A stretch of 8,357 nucleotides of DNA from an uncultured Ruaniaceae bacterium (GTDB lineage Bacteria; Actinomycetota; Actinomycetes; Actinomycetales; Beutenbergiaceae): contig CALKWS010000168.1 of assembly GCA_938004115.1 (NCBI GenBank), positions 1 to 8,357 on the forward strand, given 5' to 3'. Below, in pieces: positions 6,024-8,357 of this stretch; the first letter of the stretch is position 1; every line of letters begins with the position of its first letter. The notes beneath the pieces are model-generated. The model saw only the letters and a program-made list of their open reading frames with translations, searched no databases and had not been told where the DNA came from. The position numbers were made by a program, and so were the translations under genes.

Positions 6024-6093
6024 GGTCGGGTTCCGGTGAGGTCCCGGTGCTGACATGGTCATGTGCACCGACTACTGACCCCGAGTCGTTGAG

Positions 6094-7335
6094 ATGAGCG
6101 CCAACCCGGCCGCTCCCCCACGCCGGCCCGCCCCGGGGGCCGCCGATCCCCGGCAGGCGGACTCGGCGCCGCTACGCAGCCCGCTGCACTTCCTCCCCCT
6201 GCATGGCCGCCGGCTCCGCGCAGCCGAGTGGGTGACCGTCGCACTCGGGATCTACGTCCTCATCACGGCGGTGACCCTCATCGGGTCCGGCTTCAAACTC
6301 GCCGCCGGGCAGAGTGCGGGCGAGTTGTTCCAGTTCGCCTCCAACCCGTTCGTCGGGTTGATGATCGGGCTCCTGGCCACCGCACTGACCCAATCGTCGT
6401 CCACCACCACCTCGATCACCGTGGGGATGGTGGCCGGCGGTCTGCCGATCGAGATCGCCATCCCGATCATGCTCGGCGCCAACATCGGTACCACGATGAC
6501 CTCCACGCTGGTCAGCCTGGGAATGTCGAAGGACCGCGAGACGTTCCGGCGCGCGTTCGGGGCAGCCACCGTGCACGACATGTATAACCTGCTCTCGGTG
6601 GCGATCTTCCTGCCGCTGGAGTTGATGTTCGGCATCCTGCAGCGCAGCAGCCAGTGGCTGACCGCGCAGACCTCCGGCTCGGACGGGGGGTTCGTCGCCG
6701 GCGCGTTCACCGGGGTGGGCGAGGCGGTACGCGCGTTGACCGCGCCGGGCTCCGCCGTCGTCACCGCGATGGTCTCCCCCCTGCCAGACGTGGCCGCAGG
6801 GCTCGTGCTGATCGTGCTCGGCGTGGTGGGCATCCTCGCCGTCATCAACCTCATCGGCCGGCTGCTGAAGGTGTTGATGGTCGGCCGGGCCCAGCGCGTG
6901 CTGCACGCGGCGATCGGACGCGGGCCGCTCAGTGGTATCGCCTCGGGCACGCTGATGACGGTGATGGTGCAGTCCTCCACCACCACCACGTCGCTCGCGG
7001 TGCCGCTGGCGGGGTCGGGCACCTTCACCCTCCGGCAGATCTATCCGTTCACGATCGGTGCCAACATCGGGACCACCCTCACGGCGCTGATCGCCGCGTT
7101 CGCCTTCACCGGTGCCGAGGCGGGGGCTGCGCTCCAGGCTGCGTATGTGCACGTGCTGTACAACCTCTTCTGCGCCCTGGTCATCTTCGGTCTGCCGTTG
7201 CTGCGTCCGCTGCCGGTGCTGGGCGCCACCTGGTTGGCCGGCCTGGCGGTGAAGTCGAAGTTGTACGTGGCCGCCTGGGTTCTGGGAGTGTTCATCGTCG
7301 TCCCGGTCACGCTGATCCTGGCGACGGTGTGGTGA
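6094..7335 (+). CDS. Na/Pi cotransporter family protein (PNaS family, NptA-like)
   Basis: This 413-residue integral membrane carrier is predicted to import inorganic phosphate with sodium. It shows the hallmark internal duplication. Repeat 1 has QSSSTTTS (Gln100-Ser107), GANIGTT (128-134) and HDMYN (161-165). Repeat 2 has QSSTTTTS (Gln293-Ser300), GANIGTT (322-328) and HVLYN (353-357). The offset is about 193 residues throughout. The QSSS segments are the family's re-entrant substrate and sodium-binding elements. The N-terminal 40 residues are Pro/Arg-rich and cytosolic, with the first membrane segment near 45-65. Unlike many bacterial homologues there is no C-terminal PhoU domain, because the protein ends right after its last membrane helix. 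The start is ATG 6094 with only a weak GAG in front; an upstream ATG at 6055 hits an in-frame TGA. A PHO box-like site lies upstream, and the stop overlaps the next gene (GTGA). Confidence 0.95.
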   Translation: MSANPAAPPRRPAPGAADPRQADSAPLRSPLHFLPLHGRRLRAAEWVTVALGIYVLITAVTLIGSGFKLAAGQSAGELFQFASNPFVGLMIGLLATALTQSSSTTTSITVGMVAGGLPIEIAIPIMLGANIGTTMTSTLVSLGMSKDRETFRRAFGAATVHDMYNLLSVAIFLPLELMFGILQRSSQWLTAQTSGSDGGFVAGAFTGVGEAVRALTAPGSAVVTAMVSPLPDVAAGLVLIVLGVVGILAVINLIGRLLKVLMVGRAQRVLHAAIGRGPLSGIASGTLMTVMVQSSTTTTSLAVPLAGSGTFTLRQIYPFTIGANIGTTLTALIAAFAFTGAEAGAALQAAYVHVLYNLFCALVIFGLPLLRPLPVLGATWLAGLAVKSKLYVAAWVLGVFIVVPVTLILATVW

Positions 7336-7718
7336 CGGGACGTTCCACCGGACCGGACGCCGACCGCCCGGCGGGGCACGACGCGCACGCCGACCGCCCG
7401 GCGGGGCATGACGCGCCCGCCCACAACCCGGCGGGGCACGACGCGCACGCACCATCCCCTCACTCCGCGGGCTACGCCGATGACGCGGCGTTGACGGACC
7501 TGCTCGCCGATGCCGAGCGAACCGTCTCACTGCTCCGGGAGGAGTTGGCGGCTCGGCAGCGACGACGCGCACACGACCAGCGCACGGCTGCCCAGCACGC
7601 CGAGGTGGACCGTCTCGCCGAGCACCTCGCGAACGCACAGGTGCACTGGGGCCACGTGCGATCCTTCCTCGAAGCGGCGCTGGCGGAACTTCACGACCAG
7701 AACCCGCGGGCCGACTAG
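7332..7718 (+). CDS. Small His-rich repeat / helical protein coupled to the Na/Pi cotransporter (function unknown)
   Basis: This 128-residue protein starts at GTG 7332, whose GTGA overlaps the transporter's TGA. That arrangement implies translational coupling and shared PHO-box control. Residues 10-39 are three tandem 10-residue units (ADRPAGHDAH, ADRPAGHDAP, AHNPAGHDAH). They are followed by a Pro/Ser/His linker and a strongly helical, heptad-like C-terminal part at about 50-122, with Leu/Ala-rich stretches (LTDLLADAERTVSLLREELA, RLAEHLANAQVHW). There are 13 His in 128 residues. No signal peptide or membrane segment is present, so it is predicted to be cytosolic. I do not recognise a named family. 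By position it could take the place of the PhoU domain fused to other Na/Pi cotransporters, or bind metal through its His repeats; both are inference. An alternative GTG at 7329 is one codon longer. Confidence 0.75.
   Translation: MTGRSTGPDADRPAGHDAHADRPAGHDAPAHNPAGHDAHAPSPHSAGYADDAALTDLLADAERTVSLLREELAARQRRRAHDQRTAAQHAEVDRLAEHLANAQVHWGHVRSFLEAALAELHDQNPRAD
7361..7450 (+). repeat. Three tandem 30-bp direct repeats inside the small His-rich gene
   Basis: The units are 7361-7390, 7391-7420 and 7421-7450. All share the core CCCGGCGGGGCA followed by CGACGCGC or TGACGCGC. Unit 2 differs from unit 1 at two bases and unit 3 from unit 1 at three bases. The period is a multiple of three, so copy-number change would keep the reading frame. 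They encode the 10-residue His-containing repeat. Confidence 0.9.
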
Positions 7719-7749
7719 CGGCCCCCGGCCCGCCCACGCCCGGGCGCGA

Positions 7750-8357
7750 TCAGGACCGGCGGCGCTTCTCCCGAACCCGCACGCTGATCTCCACCGGCGT
7801 ACCGGTGAATCCGAACTCCTCCCGCAGGCGCCGCTCGATGAACCGGCGGTACCCCGGGTCGAGGAACCCGGTGGTGAACAACACGAACCGGGGCGGGCGG
7901 GTGCTGGCCTGCGTGCCGAACAGGATCCGGGCCTGCTTGCCCCCGCGCACCGGGTGCGGGTTCGCCGCGGCCAGCTCCCCCAGGAACGCGTTCAGCCGCC
8001 CGGTGGGTACCCGCGTGTCCCAGGAGTCCAGGGCCACGTCCAGGGCGCGGACCAGCCGGTTGGTGTGCCAGCCGGTCAACGCCGACAGGTTCACCCTCGG
8101 CGCCCACTGGACCTGGACCAAATCCTGCTCGATCTCCCGCTCCAGCATGTGGCGACGCTCGTCATCGAGCAGGTCCCACTTGTTGAACGCGATCACCAAC
8201 GCCCTGCCGGCGTCGATGGCTTGCTGGATCACGCGGGTGTCCTGCTCGGTCAGCGGTGTGGAGGCGTCGATGAGCACGACCGCCACCTCCGCCTTCTCCA
8301 GTGCGCTCTGGGTGCGCAACGAGGCGTAGAAGTCCGCGCCGCGGGTCTGGTGCACCC
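7750..8357 (-). CDS. der: Ribosome-assembly GTPase Der (EngA), C-terminal part
   Basis: The partial gene continues beyond the right edge; about 202 C-terminal residues are visible. Der is an essential GTPase with two tandem G domains and a C-terminal KH-like domain that acts in 50S subunit maturation. The visible part begins with the second G domain just after its G3 motif, with the typical VHQTRGADFYASLRTQ. G4 is NKWD (residues 58-61 of the fragment) and G5 is SALTG (91-95). The KH-like domain covers about 115-195, with RFVLFTTGFLDPGYRRFIERRLREEFGFTGTPVEI and a basic end, REKRRRS. The stop is TGA (complement of 7750-7752). It converges on the small His-rich gene with only 31 bases between stops. 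That gap holds a GC palindrome, CGCCCGGGCG (7737-7746), but no clear terminator. Identification is secure. Confidence 0.96.
   Translation of the reverse strand, partial: VHQTRGADFYASLRTQSALEKAEVAVVLIDASTPLTEQDTRVIQQAIDAGRALVIAFNKWDLLDDERRHMLEREIEQDLVQVQWAPRVNLSALTGWHTNRLVRALDVALDSWDTRVPTGRLNAFLGELAAANPHPVRGGKQARILFGTQASTRPPRFVLFTTGFLDPGYRRFIERRLREEFGFTGTPVEISVRVREKRRRS

Noticed and set aside
7321..7340. Programmed frameshift fusing the Na/Pi cotransporter to the downstream helical protein
   Set aside because: No slippery heptamer or downstream structure is evident; a simple GTGA stop-start overlap explains the arrangement.
7361..7450. CRISPR array
   Set aside because: The repeats are directly adjacent with no spacers and lie in frame inside a coding region.
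6172..7737. Long open frame on the minus strand opposite the Na/Pi cotransporter
   Set aside because: It is an Arg/Gly/His-rich composition artefact of high GC. It lacks recognisable motifs and lies antisense to a gene with clear family motifs.
7737..7746. CGCCCGGGCG palindrome as terminator between the small His-rich gene and der
   Set aside because: It has no loop space for a stable stem of useful length and no T-run on either strand.

Overview
The window is GC-rich throughout, codes densely with G/C-ending codons, and carries several actinobacterial family signatures: a DUF1801 protein, an AraC-VOC pair, a DUF2236/MpaB oxygenase and a direct-repeat PHO box. I read it as chromosomal DNA from a high-GC actinobacterium, probably Micrococcales-like. 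No phage, transposon, CRISPR or plasmid functions are visible.

Layout from left to right. (1) Positions 1-1142 hold the 3' part of a multicopper oxidase whose frame is broken by one missing C in a C-run at 117-121. (2) A zinc- and NAD-dependent medium-chain dehydrogenase (1214-2260, +) converges on a DUF1801 'iron chaperone'-like protein (2298-2729, -). A compact symmetric hairpin lies between them, and its arms contain both stop codons. (3) An apparently leaderless short AraC-type regulator (2833-3276) is followed 9 bases later by a VOC/glyoxalase-fold protein (3286-3696), which looks like a two-gene operon. (4) A tRNA-Pro(GGG) gene lies on the minus strand (3784-3857). (5) An MpaB/DUF2236-type putative heme oxygenase (4101-5003) is followed by a CPBP-family membrane protein (5132-5959) with its own palindrome-bearing upstream region. 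(6) A PHO-box-like direct repeat (6002-6023) precedes a Na/Pi cotransporter (6094-7335). That gene overlaps by 4 bases a small His-rich protein with three 10-residue repeats and a helical C-terminal half (7332-7718). (7) The C-terminal part of the ribosome-assembly GTPase Der (7750-8357, -) runs off the right edge.

The most coherent functional unit is the phosphate module at 5990-7718: a predicted PhoP-controlled promoter, a sodium/phosphate carrier and a translationally coupled small protein of unknown function. That small protein is the best candidate in this window for something undescribed. The other genes look like housekeeping or accessory genes without an obvious shared pathway.
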